DNA of 55,098 nucleotides from positions 64,773-119,870 of the forward strand of contig DEDT01000029.1 of the NCBI GenBank assembly GCA_002350105.1, given 5' to 3'. Of this stretch, positions 1 to 7,908 are shown piece by piece (within the stretch, counting starts at the first letter, position 1; every line of letters begins with the position of its first letter). The notes beneath the pieces were generated by a model. The model searched no databases. It had not been told where the DNA came from and worked only from the letters and a program-made list of their open reading frames with translations. Source of the DNA: Selenomonadaceae bacterium UBA2897 (GTDB taxonomy: Bacteria; Bacillota; Negativicutes; Selenomonadales; Selenomonadaceae). Position numbers and translations under genes: made by a program.

Positions 1-548
1 TCCCCCGCCATGCCGACATGGCACTCATAGATGAGCAGCGGGTCGCGGTTCGGATGGAATTTCTGCTTATGCCAGGCATAGGGCTTCTCCGGCGCCCAGA
101 CCTGCGCCGAGAAAATCTTTGTCTGCTCATCCTGCACGACGCGCTGGCACCACGCCGGGATGCGCTCGCCCTCGCCGCCCGACCACTTCACCTTCATCTT
201 GTAGAGATCACCATGCTTCATGGCATCGGCCGGCAGCTTCAGCTCCCAATTGCCCGAATCCCCGACCTTCTGGCAGCGGTAATGCTGCTGCTCCTTCCAG
301 CCGTTGAAATCGCCGATGAGGAAGATATCCAGCGCATGTGGCGCCCACTCGCGGAACACCCAGCCGTCCTTCGTCCGATGCAGGCCGTAGTATTGATGCC
401 CGTTCGCGAAATCCGACAAGCTGCCCTTGCCGCCCGTCAGCTGCCCGATTTTCCACACCGCATGGTCGTGTCGCCCGCGGATCGCATCCTCATACGGCTC
501 CAGCCACGCATCCCCTGCCACCAGACCAATATGTTTCTCTGTACCCAT
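1..548 (-). CDS. glgB: 1,4-alpha-glucan branching enzyme, N-terminal part (runs off the window)
   Basis: The reverse strand from the ATG at 548 gives 182 residues with no stop before the window edge. The segment YYGLHRTKDGWVFREWAP followed by FLIGDFNGW is the N-terminal CBM48 domain of glycogen branching enzymes. The last visible motif, YECHVGMA, is the usual entry into the GH13 barrel. The enzyme makes alpha-1,6 branches in glycogen in the cytoplasm. A GAGGGG ribosome binding site lies about 9 nt upstream of the start. The catalytic residues lie outside the window, so activity cannot be judged. No other glg gene is visible. The upstream interval to 942 is filled by palindromic element A. Confidence 0.9.
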   Translation of the reverse strand, partial: MGTEKHIGLVAGDAWLEPYEDAIRGRHDHAVWKIGQLTGGKGSLSDFANGHQYYGLHRTKDGWVFREWAPHALDIFLIGDFNGWKEQQHYRCQKVGDSGNWELKLPADAMKHGDLYKMKVKWSGGEGERIPAWCQRVVQDEQTKIFSAQVWAPEKPYAWHKQKFHPNRDPLLIYECHVGMAG

Positions 549-663
549 CTTACCGAACCCCTCTCTACATAGAATTTTTCAACTACATCTATAATTCGAC
601 CTCCCTTCACTTTCTTCCTGTTATTTTCTGAAAATTAACACTCGGATTTTTCCACAAATGTAA

Positions 664-916
664 GGAACCGGGACAGGTAAACATAAGCGTAACGTTGATA
701 TTTTGCGTAAAGAAAGAAAATTTTTCCCTATCAAACCAGCATGAAAAAAGACTTTCGTTTAAGCGAAGCGCGTTTTACTGGCTTGTCCAAGAGGCGTTAG
801 CCGATTGGGTAACAAGCCGTACACAACGTGCAGTCTTTTTTCATGGTTAATTCATTGGGGAAAATTTTCTTTTAGCAAAATATCTCAGTGAAGCGTTGTT
901 TACCTGTCCCGGCTCC
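664..916. repeat. Palindromic element A (long form)
   Basis: A 253-bp imperfect palindrome fills most of the gap between the 3' end of the chemoreceptor gene and glgB. The outer arms at 664-682 and 898-916 (ccgggacaggtaaac on the left) are reverse complements over 19 bp with one mismatch. Inside lie conserved family sequences (AGCGT..., AAATTTTTCC, ...CTCAGTGAAGCG). The centre at 754-832 is a 79-nt block shared with element B; it contains nested stems ggcttgt/acaagcc and ccaa/ttgg. No ORF or classic T-run terminator was seen here, so the element may supply the 3' end for the chemoreceptor transcript. That role is inference. Confidence 0.85.
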
Positions 917-942
917 GAGTATTGCCTCGAACGCCCTCAAGC

Positions 943-2910
943 TTACAATTTGAACTGGCTCACAGCTGTCTGCAGATCCGCCGCCATCTTCGCCAGCGTC
1001 TGCGACGCCGCCGCGATCTCCTCGTTGGAAGCGCTCTGCTCCTCCGTCGCGGCCGAAATGCTCTGCGTGCTCTGCTCCGTCGTCTTGCTCAGCGTCTGGA
1101 TATCATCCACCGCCTTCACGATGCGGCCGGCACCGGCCTCCAGCGTCTTCACGGACTGCTGGATGCCCGTCATCTTCCCGCTCATCTCATCGACCTGGCT
1201 CAGGATACTCTGGAAATGCGTGCTCACCTCGCGGATGGCCTGCGTACCGGCCTGCACCTCCTGCGTGCCGCTCTCCATGGAGCTCACCGCCGCATCCGTA
1301 TCCTGCTGGATGACGGAAATGCGGTCGCGAATCTCCTCGGCCGACTGCAGGGACTGCTCGGCCAGCTTGCGCACCTCATCGGCCACGACCGCGAAGCCGC
1401 GCCCATGCTCGCCCGCACGCGCCGCCTCGATGGCCGCATTCAGCGCTAAGAGGTTCGTCTGGTCGGCGATGGCCGTGATCGACGCGATGATCTCACCAAT
1501 CTGCTGCGAGCTCTCGCCCAGCTTCTTCACCACATCGGCCGACGCCGTCACGGAATGCTCGATACCCTCCATGCGCGACAGCGCATTATCCATGAGCGAA
1601 GCGCCCTGCCGGGCCGCCTCTGTCGTCTGTGCCGACGTCGTGCCGATCTCCTTCGTGCGATCCGTCACCTGCGCGATGTTGCTGTATACCTTGTCCACCT
1701 CACCCATGGCCGTATCGACGCTCGTCACCTGCTTATCCATATTCTCGGAAACTTCGCCGATGGTCGTGGCCACATGCGTGGACACCTCCGCCGACTGCTG
1801 TGCATTGGCCGTGAGCTCCTCCGACGCCGCTGCAACCTGCTCCGACGTGGACGCGATGCCGCGAATCAGCTTGCGCAGCTTCTCGCCCATCATGTTGAAA
1901 GACTGCGCGAGATCGCCCAGCTCATCCGAGGAATCAACGAGGATATTCTCCTGGCTCAGGTTGCCCTTGGCAAACTCATCGGCATGGGCGCGCACGAGCT
2001 CCAGCCGCGACGAGATATCTGCCGCAAACTTCAGCGAAGCCGCCAGGGCCAGCGCCAGACCCAGCAACGTGATGATGCCATACGTCCACTTCAGTTTGGC
2101 CAGCGAAGCGAATACCACATCCTTCGGCACGGACAGGCCCATGATCCAGCCCGTCGTCGGCACCGTATAATAGGCAAAGACCTTCTCGCCCTCCGGCGTA
2201 CTCAGGGAGAAGAAGCCCTTTCCCTGCGCCTTCATCGTATCGAAATGGCTGCTCAGCGTCGTATCGCTGACCGGCTGCATGCTCTCCTCAGGATTCGTGG
2301 ACGCCAGGACACTGCCCTTCGGGCTGATGATGATGCCCTTGCCCTCGCCATGGTAGCTGATATCCTGTGCCGCCTTCTCCAGCGTGCCCAGCTCGATATC
2401 CTCGCAGATGGCGCCGGCGAACTGGCCATCCTTGCCCTTGTACGGCACCGCCGCCGTCACCACGAGCTTGCCGTTGGTCTTATCCTTATAGACCTCGGTA
2501 AAGATCATCTTGCCCGCAGCCTTCGCATCCTTGTACCAGCCGCGCGACTGCGGATCCACCTTGCCCGTATTATCCTTCTTGCCCGACATGAACGTGCCCG
2601 TCTCCGTCGCATTCACGAGGCCCACGATATCCGGATCGCCCGCCACCATGCGCAGCATGGCCTGCATATCGCTCGCGGGCACACGCCCATTGAACTCTGT
2701 CATCAATGCCGCTGCGCCCTGCGCATAGCTCGTCTTCGAGCTGATCCAGCCATCCAGATGCTGCGCATCCGCGCTGATATTCGTCGAAAGATCGCTCTCC
2801 ACACTCTGTTCCAAATTGCTGTAGGCCATATAATAGCCCACCACCGACATCACGACGAGGATCACACCCGTCACACCAGCCAGCAGGAAAAATTTCTGTC
2901 GAATTTTCAT
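943..2910 (-). CDS. Methyl-accepting chemotaxis protein with periplasmic dCache domain
   Basis: The product is 655 residues. TM1 is at about residues 8-30 (FFLLAGVTGVILVV), followed by a periplasmic dCache-type ligand domain, TM2 at about 275-297, HAMP, and the cytoplasmic signalling hairpin. The tip motif NLLALNAAIEAARAGEHG lies near residue 490 and is followed by VVADEVRKLAEQS. It should sense a small ligand outside the inner membrane and control CheA. The start at 2910 was chosen over an ATG 22 codons upstream because GGGAGGA sits 8 nt before it. It is monocistronic and ends next to palindromic element A. The family call is secure; the ligand is unknown. Confidence 0.93.
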   Translation of the reverse strand: MKIRQKFFLLAGVTGVILVVMSVVGYYMAYSNLEQSVESDLSTNISADAQHLDGWISSKTSYAQGAAALMTEFNGRVPASDMQAMLRMVAGDPDIVGLVNATETGTFMSGKKDNTGKVDPQSRGWYKDAKAAGKMIFTEVYKDKTNGKLVVTAAVPYKGKDGQFAGAICEDIELGTLEKAAQDISYHGEGKGIIISPKGSVLASTNPEESMQPVSDTTLSSHFDTMKAQGKGFFSLSTPEGEKVFAYYTVPTTGWIMGLSVPKDVVFASLAKLKWTYGIITLLGLALALAASLKFAADISSRLELVRAHADEFAKGNLSQENILVDSSDELGDLAQSFNMMGEKLRKLIRGIASTSEQVAAASEELTANAQQSAEVSTHVATTIGEVSENMDKQVTSVDTAMGEVDKVYSNIAQVTDRTKEIGTTSAQTTEAARQGASLMDNALSRMEGIEHSVTASADVVKKLGESSQQIGEIIASITAIADQTNLLALNAAIEAARAGEHGRGFAVVADEVRKLAEQSLQSAEEIRDRISVIQQDTDAAVSSMESGTQEVQAGTQAIREVSTHFQSILSQVDEMSGKMTGIQQSVKTLEAGAGRIVKAVDDIQTLSKTTEQSTQSISAATEEQSASNEEIAAASQTLAKMAADLQTAVSQFKL

Positions 2911-3149
2911 CGAACATTCCTCCCAAACTCCGACGCCTGATTTCCCCTCAGGCATAAGCATAACCCTGATAAACATAACCTATGTCCTTATCTTCGCGAC
3001 TTTCCATACAAAATCCTTCCTCGAATCGATAAATCTGCACTATCTTAAATTAAATATCGCAAAGTTCATTTTTCAAGGCAGGAAAAAAACGAGTTTCGTT
3101 GAATTAGAGCTTTGTATTGTTTGGGATAAAACAGAAAGGAAGAAACTCT

Positions 3150-4148
3150 ATGCAAAATCTCTGGCAGAAAATGCTCGCCGCAGGCTGTCTCGCCGCTGCA
3201 GCCTGCTCATTCGATGCCGCCCTCGTCATGGCCGCACCGGCAGCCAATGACCACGTCACCGTCACCATTCTCGGCACCTCCGACGTGCACGGCCGCTTCG
3301 TGCCCTGGGACTATGCCACCGATACGGAGGACCGCTCCGGCAGCCTGGCCCAGCTCAGCACCGCCATCCGGGCCATCCGCGCGGAAAATCCGCACACCAT
3401 CCTCGTCGACGCCGGCGATGCCATACAGGACAACAGCGTCGAGCAGTTCAACACCTCGCCGCAACAGCCGATGGTCGTAGCCATGAACCAGATGGGTTAC
3501 GACGTCTGGACCATGGGCAACCACGAATTCAACTTTGGCCTCGATGTCCTGCAACACGTCGTAAAGCAGTTCAAGGGCCACGCCCTATGCGGCAACGTAT
3601 ACTGGGATAACGGCCGCCGCTTCCTGCCCGCCTATACCATCGTCAGGACTGGTGGCATCCGCATCGGCCTCATCGGCATGGACACGCCCATGATTCAGGA
3701 ATTCGAGAAGGACTCCGATCACCTGAAAGGCGTACAGGTCAAGGATCCGGTACCCGAAACACAAAAAGCTATCGCTGCCCTCGCCGGTAAAACCGATGCC
3801 CTCATCGGCATCATGCACATGGGCGTAGACAACGAAAATGACCATCCGGATACCGGCGTAACCGACATCGCCAAGGCCTGCCCGCAGCTCTGGACCTCCC
3901 TCAAAGCCTACGGAGAAGACGCCGGCACCATCCGCAACATGAGCATCCGCTACATCCGTGAAGTGAAAAAAGGCCAGCTCGACATCAAGCCCGTCAACGA
4001 CTGGCAAACCACCGGTTACGACCGCACCAGCGCGCCGTACAAAGCTGCCGCCCAGGCCCTCAAAGCCGGCCAGCTCCACCTCCACAACTCCACCGACGGC
4101 AAATACACCAACATCGCCTCCATCACCACCGCAGAACTAAAGAAATAA
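3150..4148 (+). CDS. 5'-nucleotidase/2',3'-cyclic phosphodiesterase family protein, internally deleted
   Basis: The product is 332 residues, against roughly 500-600 for the family. It has a Sec signal peptide (about residues 1-28, ending VMA-AP). The metallophosphatase motifs GTSDVHGR, DAGDAIQDN and GNHEFNFG follow, then GIMHMG. After ACPQLW, where the family normally continues to the metal-binding GHxH motif, the sequence jumps to IRNMSIRYIREVKKG and DIKPVNDW. That stretch resembles the extreme C-terminus of the family. The GHxH histidines and most of the C-terminal substrate domain are therefore missing, in frame. The start has AAAGGAAG 8 nt upstream. It is probably exported to the periplasm but catalytically impaired. 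A decaying gene is the likeliest reading. Confidence 0.75.
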   Translation: MQNLWQKMLAAGCLAAAACSFDAALVMAAPAANDHVTVTILGTSDVHGRFVPWDYATDTEDRSGSLAQLSTAIRAIRAENPHTILVDAGDAIQDNSVEQFNTSPQQPMVVAMNQMGYDVWTMGNHEFNFGLDVLQHVVKQFKGHALCGNVYWDNGRRFLPAYTIVRTGGIRIGLIGMDTPMIQEFEKDSDHLKGVQVKDPVPETQKAIAALAGKTDALIGIMHMGVDNENDHPDTGVTDIAKACPQLWTSLKAYGEDAGTIRNMSIRYIREVKKGQLDIKPVNDWQTTGYDRTSAPYKAAAQALKAGQLHLHNSTDGKYTNIASITTAELKK

Positions 4149-4166
4149 GGCTTACCCACGAAAAAC

Positions 4167-4198
4167 AGGCAGTGCGCATCTCATTTTGCGCACTGCCT
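4167..4198 (-). terminator. Stem-loop terminator between convergent genes
   Basis: A perfect 12-bp stem (aggcagtgcgca / tgcgcactgcct) with a short loop lies just after the nucleotidase gene. On the minus strand it is followed by GTTTTTC, so it would best stop transcription coming from the leu side. On the plus strand the U-tract is weak. Confidence 0.6.
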
Positions 4199-4291
4199 AT
4201 TTGCATCAATCACCGTAATTGCTACTACCATAAGGAGCAAGGGCAGCCGTCGCCCCCCCCTAACGAAGATCCGATCCATGTTTCGACAGCA

Positions 4292-4542
4292 GCGGCTGAG
4301 GGCAGTCAGCATAAGTGAAGCGTTGGAAATTTGCGTTAAGCAGGAAAAAATTTCCCTACCAGAGCCCTCGAAAAAGTAGTTTCGTTTAAGCGTAGCGCGT
4401 TTTACTGGCTTGTCCAAGAGGCGTTAGCCGATTGGGTAACAAGCCGTACACAACGTGCACTACTTTTTCAGGAGTAATTCCTGGGAAAATTTTTCCTGTA
4501 GCAAATTTTCTCAGCGGAACGTTGCTGACCGCCCTCAGCCGC
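4292..4542. repeat. Palindromic element B (long form)
   Basis: A 251-bp palindrome lies between two convergent gene ends. The outer arms 4292-4311 (gcggctgagggcagtcagca) and 4523-4542 are complementary over 20 bp with one mismatch and are unrelated to the arms of A, C, D or E. The core holds GAAGCGTTGGAAATTT on the left and AAATTTTCTCAGCGGAACG on the right. The centre 4381-4459 matches the 79-nt centre of element A with one difference. The element fills the gap before the 3' end of leuB. Confidence 0.87.
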
Positions 4543-4571
4543 GGACGACCGCCTCGAACGAATCCTGCACA

Positions 4572-5639
4572 TTACACGCATTCCGCTACCGCACTGGCCG
4601 CCTCGTCGGTGCTGACCTTGCGGAACCCCTCCTTCCAAAGATCCGCCGTGCGCACCCCATCCGCGAGCGTCTGCCGCACCGCCACCTCGATGGCATCCGC
4701 CGCCTCCACCTCATGCAGCGAATACCGCAACAGCATGGCTGCCGAGAGAATCGTGCCCATGGGGTTCGCGATGCCCTGCCCCGCGATATCGGGTGCGCTG
4801 CCATGGATCGGCTCGTAGAGGCTCGTCTGCTCACCGATGCTCGCCGAAGGCAGCATGCCGATGGAGCCTCCCACCACGGCCGCCTCATCGGAAAGGATAT
4901 CACCGAAGAGGTTGCCCGTCACAATGACATCGAACTGCGCCGGATGAATCGCCAGCTGCATCGCGCAATTATCCACGTAGAGATGCTGCAGCTCCACCTC
5001 CGGATAGCCCGCATGCACCTTCTCCGTCGTGCGGCGCCACAGCCGCGACGTCGCGAGTACATTTGCCTTATCCACCGACGTCACCCTGCCGCGGCGCAGG
5101 CGCGCCGTCTCGAAGGCCAGCTTCGTGATGCGCTCCACCTCAGGCACGGAATAATTCTCGAGATCCCACGCCCGCTCCACGCCATGATATGTCTCGCTCT
5201 CGCAGCGGTCGCCGAAATAGATACCGCCCACGAGCTCACGCACAATGACGAGATCGACGCCCCGGGCCAGTTCCGGCTTCAGTGGCGAATAATCGACCAG
5301 TGCCTCCTCGATCCTCACGGGACGCAGGTTCGCGTAGAGGCCAAGGCCCTTGCGCAGACCGAGAATCGCCTTCTCCGGGCGCAGCGCGGGATCTACATGA
5401 TCCCACTTATCGCCGCCCACGGCACCGAAGAGCACTGCATCTGCCTCGCGGCACGCCGCCAGCGTCTCCTCCGGCAGCGGCTTGCCGTACTTGTCATAGG
5501 CCGTGCCGCCTGCATCCTTATAGGTATACTGCAAATCCAGGCCAAACTTCTTATCCGCCGCCTGCAGCACCTTCACCGCCGCATCCGTAATCTCCTTGCC
5601 GATGCCATCGCCGGGAATCACCACGATTTTATATGCCAT
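4572..5639 (-). CDS. leuB: 3-isopropylmalate dehydrogenase
   Basis: The 355-residue product is of normal family length. It begins MAYKIVVIPGDGIGKEI. It carries the substrate motif LRPVR, the segment RELVGGIYFG and the signature GNLFGDILSDEAAVVGGSIG, followed by the NAD-binding EPIHGSAPDIAGQG. It oxidatively decarboxylates 3-isopropylmalate to 2-ketoisocaproate in leucine biosynthesis. AGGAGG lies about 7 nt before the ATG. It is the last gene of leuC-leuD-leuB. The gap to leuD is occupied by a structured 91-nt repeat also present between leuC and leuD. leuA is not in the window. Confidence 0.97.
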   Translation of the reverse strand: MAYKIVVIPGDGIGKEITDAAVKVLQAADKKFGLDLQYTYKDAGGTAYDKYGKPLPEETLAACREADAVLFGAVGGDKWDHVDPALRPEKAILGLRKGLGLYANLRPVRIEEALVDYSPLKPELARGVDLVIVRELVGGIYFGDRCESETYHGVERAWDLENYSVPEVERITKLAFETARLRRGRVTSVDKANVLATSRLWRRTTEKVHAGYPEVELQHLYVDNCAMQLAIHPAQFDVIVTGNLFGDILSDEAAVVGGSIGMLPSASIGEQTSLYEPIHGSAPDIAGQGIANPMGTILSAAMLLRYSLHEVEAADAIEVAVRQTLADGVRTADLWKEGFRKVSTDEAASAVAECV

Positions 5640-5655
5640 ATTAAACCTCCTAAAA

Positions 5656-5746
5656 GGATGTCAAGCTCGCCTGTCGGCGACTTGACTAAGCGACTCGCAC
5701 GCATTGTCGCGTCGCTCACGCTCCTTACAATGCGGCTCCCTGCTTA
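5656..5746 (-). repeat. Intercistronic structured repeat, copy 1 (leuD/leuB)
   Basis: This 91-nt sequence recurs at 6237-6327 in the same orientation relative to the leu transcript. It can fold into tcaag...cttga around tcgcc/ggcga, plus a longer stem gcattgt/acaatgc. Its transcript-upstream edge supplies the last codons (KQGAAL) and the TAA of leuD. Differences from copy 2 are compensatory in both stems. Confidence 0.8.
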
Positions 5747-6219
5747 ACGTAGGCCACTAGCCCGCCCGCCTTCGCGATATCCTGCACGAAGCCCGGCAGC
5801 GGCGGCGCGTGAAAGACCGCGCCCGTCGTGAGATCCTCGACCGTGCCCGTCCCCACATCCACGCGCAGGCGGTCACCGGCCTTGATCTTCTTCACCTCAT
5901 CGCCCAGCTCTAAGAGCGGCAGGCCGATGTTGATGCCGTTGCGGTAGAAGATGCGCGCGAAGCTCGCGGCGATGACCACAGGCACGCCCGAGGCCTTGAT
6001 GGCCACCGGCGCATGCTCACGCGACGAGCCACAACCGAAGTTCTCGCCGCCCACCATGATATCGCCTTCCTGCACGTTCGCGGCGAAGCTCTCATCGATA
6101 TCCACCATGCAATGCTTCGCAAGCTCTTTGGGCTCGAACGTATTCAAATAACGCGCGGGGATAATCACATCCGTATCGATATTATCGCCATAGCGCCAGA
6201 CTTTACCTTCATACTGCAT
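5725..6219 (-). CDS. leuD: 3-isopropylmalate dehydratase small subunit
   Basis: The 164-residue product is the short LeuD type. It starts MQYEGKVWRYGDNIDTD and contains the swivel-domain motif GENFGCGSSREHAP, followed by FARIFYRNGINIGLP. With LeuC it isomerises 2- to 3-isopropylmalate. The start at 6219 was preferred to an upstream in-frame ATG because AGGAGGCAATTTT precedes it; the upstream extension would only translate the intergenic repeat. The last six residues and stop codon are encoded by the edge of repeat copy 1, so the C-terminus may have been altered by that repeat. Confidence 0.95.
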   Translation of the reverse strand: MQYEGKVWRYGDNIDTDVIIPARYLNTFEPKELAKHCMVDIDESFAANVQEGDIMVGGENFGCGSSREHAPVAIKASGVPVVIAASFARIFYRNGINIGLPLLELGDEVKKIKAGDRLRVDVGTGTVEDLTTGAVFHAPPLPGFVQDIAKAGGLVAYVKQGAAL

Positions 6220-6236
6220 AAAATTGCCTCCTATAT

Positions 6237-6327
6237 GGATGTCAGGCTCGCCTGACGGCGACCTGACTAAGCGACTCACACACATTTGCGCGTCGCTTAT
6301 GCTCCTTCAAATGCGGTTCCCTGCTTA
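6237..6327 (-). repeat. Intercistronic structured repeat, copy 2 (leuC/leuD)
   Basis: This is the second 91-nt copy of the leu-operon repeat. Its first stem is tcagg/cctga where copy 1 has tcaag/cttga. The long stem is catttg/caaatg where copy 1 has cattgt/acaatg. It starts 11 nt after the leuC stop and ends just before the leuD ribosome binding site. Confidence 0.8.
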
Positions 6328-6337
6328 TCTCAACTCT

Positions 6338-7612
6338 TCACTCCCAACTCTTCTCTACATCTTTGGGCTCCGCAATACGCCCCAATATGGCGCTCGCGGC
6401 GGCAGTCTGTGGGCCTGCGAGATATACCTCGCTGTTCACGTGGCCCATGCGGCCGCGGAAGTTGCGGTTCGTCGTGGAGACGCAGCGCTCGCCAGCCGCC
6501 ATGATGCCCATATAGCCGCCGAGGCACGGCCCGCAGGTCGGACAGGAAACGACACAGTTGGCATCGAGAAACGTATCGATATAGCCGCGGTGCATGGCCT
6601 CGCGATAGACGGCCTGACTGCCGGGAATCACGATGCAGCGCACGCGCTCTGCCACCTTTCGGCCTTTGAAAACCGCCGCCGCGATGGCGAGGTCCTCCAA
6701 CCGCCCATTGGTGCAGGAACCGATGATGACCTGATCGATGGCGATGGGCTCCTTGATATCTTCCACGCGGTGCGTGTTGCCCGGCAGATGCGGGAAGGCC
6801 ACGACAGGACGCAGCGCGCTGAGGTCGATTTCCACCCGGCGCACGTAGGAGGCATCCTTATCCGCCGCCACGGGCTCGAAATCGCCCTTGACGCGGCCCG
6901 TCACATATGCTTCCGTGACTTTATCACAGGGGAAGATGCCGTTTTTCGCGCCGGCCTCAATAGCCATGTTCGCGATGGTCAGGCGGTCGGTCATCGAAAG
7001 CGAAGCCACGCCCTCGCCAGCGAACTCCAGCGACTGGTAGCGTGCGCCCGCCACGCCGATGCGCCCGATGAGCTCGAGAATCACGTCCTTGCCCGTGATA
7101 TCGGCGGGCTTCTCGCCCGTCAGCACGACCTCAATGGCTGCTGGTACCTTGAACCAGGCCTTGCCCGTCGCCATGGCCACGCCGAGGTCCGTAGAGCCTA
7201 CGCCTGTCGCGAAGCCGTTCAGCGCGCCGTAGGTACAGGTATGCGAATCCGCGCCGATGGTCAGCCTCCCCGGGGCCACGAGGCCGAATTCCGGCAGGAT
7301 CACGTGCTCGATGCCCACGCGCCCCTGCTCGAAATAATTGACGATGTTATGCTCGCGCGCGAAGTCGCGCACGCACTTCGCGAGCTCCGCCGACTGGATA
7401 TCCTTGGACGGCTGAAAATGATCCGGCACCAGCGCGATCTTCGCCGCATCGAAGACAGGCCGCTCCAGCCCGCGGAATATCTTGATGGCCGGTGGCGCCG
7501 TGATGTCGTTGGCGAGTACCATATCGAGGGTACAGGTCACCAGTTTCCCCGCCTGCACCTCGCTGCGTCCCGCGTGCCGTGCCAGAATCTTTTCGCTCAT
7601 CGTCATGCCCAT
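6338..7612 (-). CDS. leuC: 3-isopropylmalate dehydratase large subunit
   Basis: The 424-residue product belongs to the shorter LeuC/homoaconitase-like class. It contains GADSHTCTYGALN, IGSCTNGRLEDL and the cluster CPTCGPCLGGYMG, giving the three cysteines for the [4Fe-4S] cluster. It works with LeuD in leucine biosynthesis. AAAGGAG lies 9 nt before the first ATG. It is first in the leuCDB operon behind a good sigma-70 promoter at 7654-7681. The last codons (EKSWE, stop) lie in a degenerate heptamer-like tract (caactcttcactcccaactc on the plus strand). Confidence 0.96.
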   Translation of the reverse strand: MGMTMSEKILARHAGRSEVQAGKLVTCTLDMVLANDITAPPAIKIFRGLERPVFDAAKIALVPDHFQPSKDIQSAELAKCVRDFAREHNIVNYFEQGRVGIEHVILPEFGLVAPGRLTIGADSHTCTYGALNGFATGVGSTDLGVAMATGKAWFKVPAAIEVVLTGEKPADITGKDVILELIGRIGVAGARYQSLEFAGEGVASLSMTDRLTIANMAIEAGAKNGIFPCDKVTEAYVTGRVKGDFEPVAADKDASYVRRVEIDLSALRPVVAFPHLPGNTHRVEDIKEPIAIDQVIIGSCTNGRLEDLAIAAAVFKGRKVAERVRCIVIPGSQAVYREAMHRGYIDTFLDANCVVSCPTCGPCLGGYMGIMAAGERCVSTTNRNFRGRMGHVNSEVYLAGPQTAAASAILGRIAEPKDVEKSWE

Positions 7613-7653
7613 AGTCAGCTCTCCTTTACCTGATTCTCCTTAACGTGTATACA

Positions 7654-7681
7654 TTATTACGTAAAACATTCATATTGTCAA
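7654..7681 (-). promoter_or_regulatory. Promoter of leuCDB
   Basis: On the minus strand a TTGACA (7676-7681) is followed after 16-17 nt by TAATAA/AATAAT (7654-7659). The start codon is about 40 nt beyond. No T-box or leader peptide fits in the short leader, so any leucine control would act at initiation. The rest of 7613-7908 is AT-rich and should also hold the plus-strand promoter of the FIST receptor. Confidence 0.7.
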
Positions 7682-7908
7682 TCCATTTTGTAAACTTTAT
7701 CCTCTTAAAATAGATGGATATATGTGTTTATATCGACATCATCCGATCGGATGGCGATTCTGTTCCCTTCATAAATATATTTGTGCATATTTTATTTTCT
7801 TTCCTTTGCTGGCAGGATTTCCCGTCTTGAACGCGAATTCTAACCGTAGTGATTGAATATTTTTCCTTGTTTTTTTCGAAATGTAACCTGATGTGTGAGG
7901 TGTTTTTC

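Noticed and set aside
5725..6285. Upstream ATG for leuD giving 186 residues
   Set aside because: The extension translates the intergenic repeat; the ATG at 6219 has AGGAGG and matches the family N-terminus.
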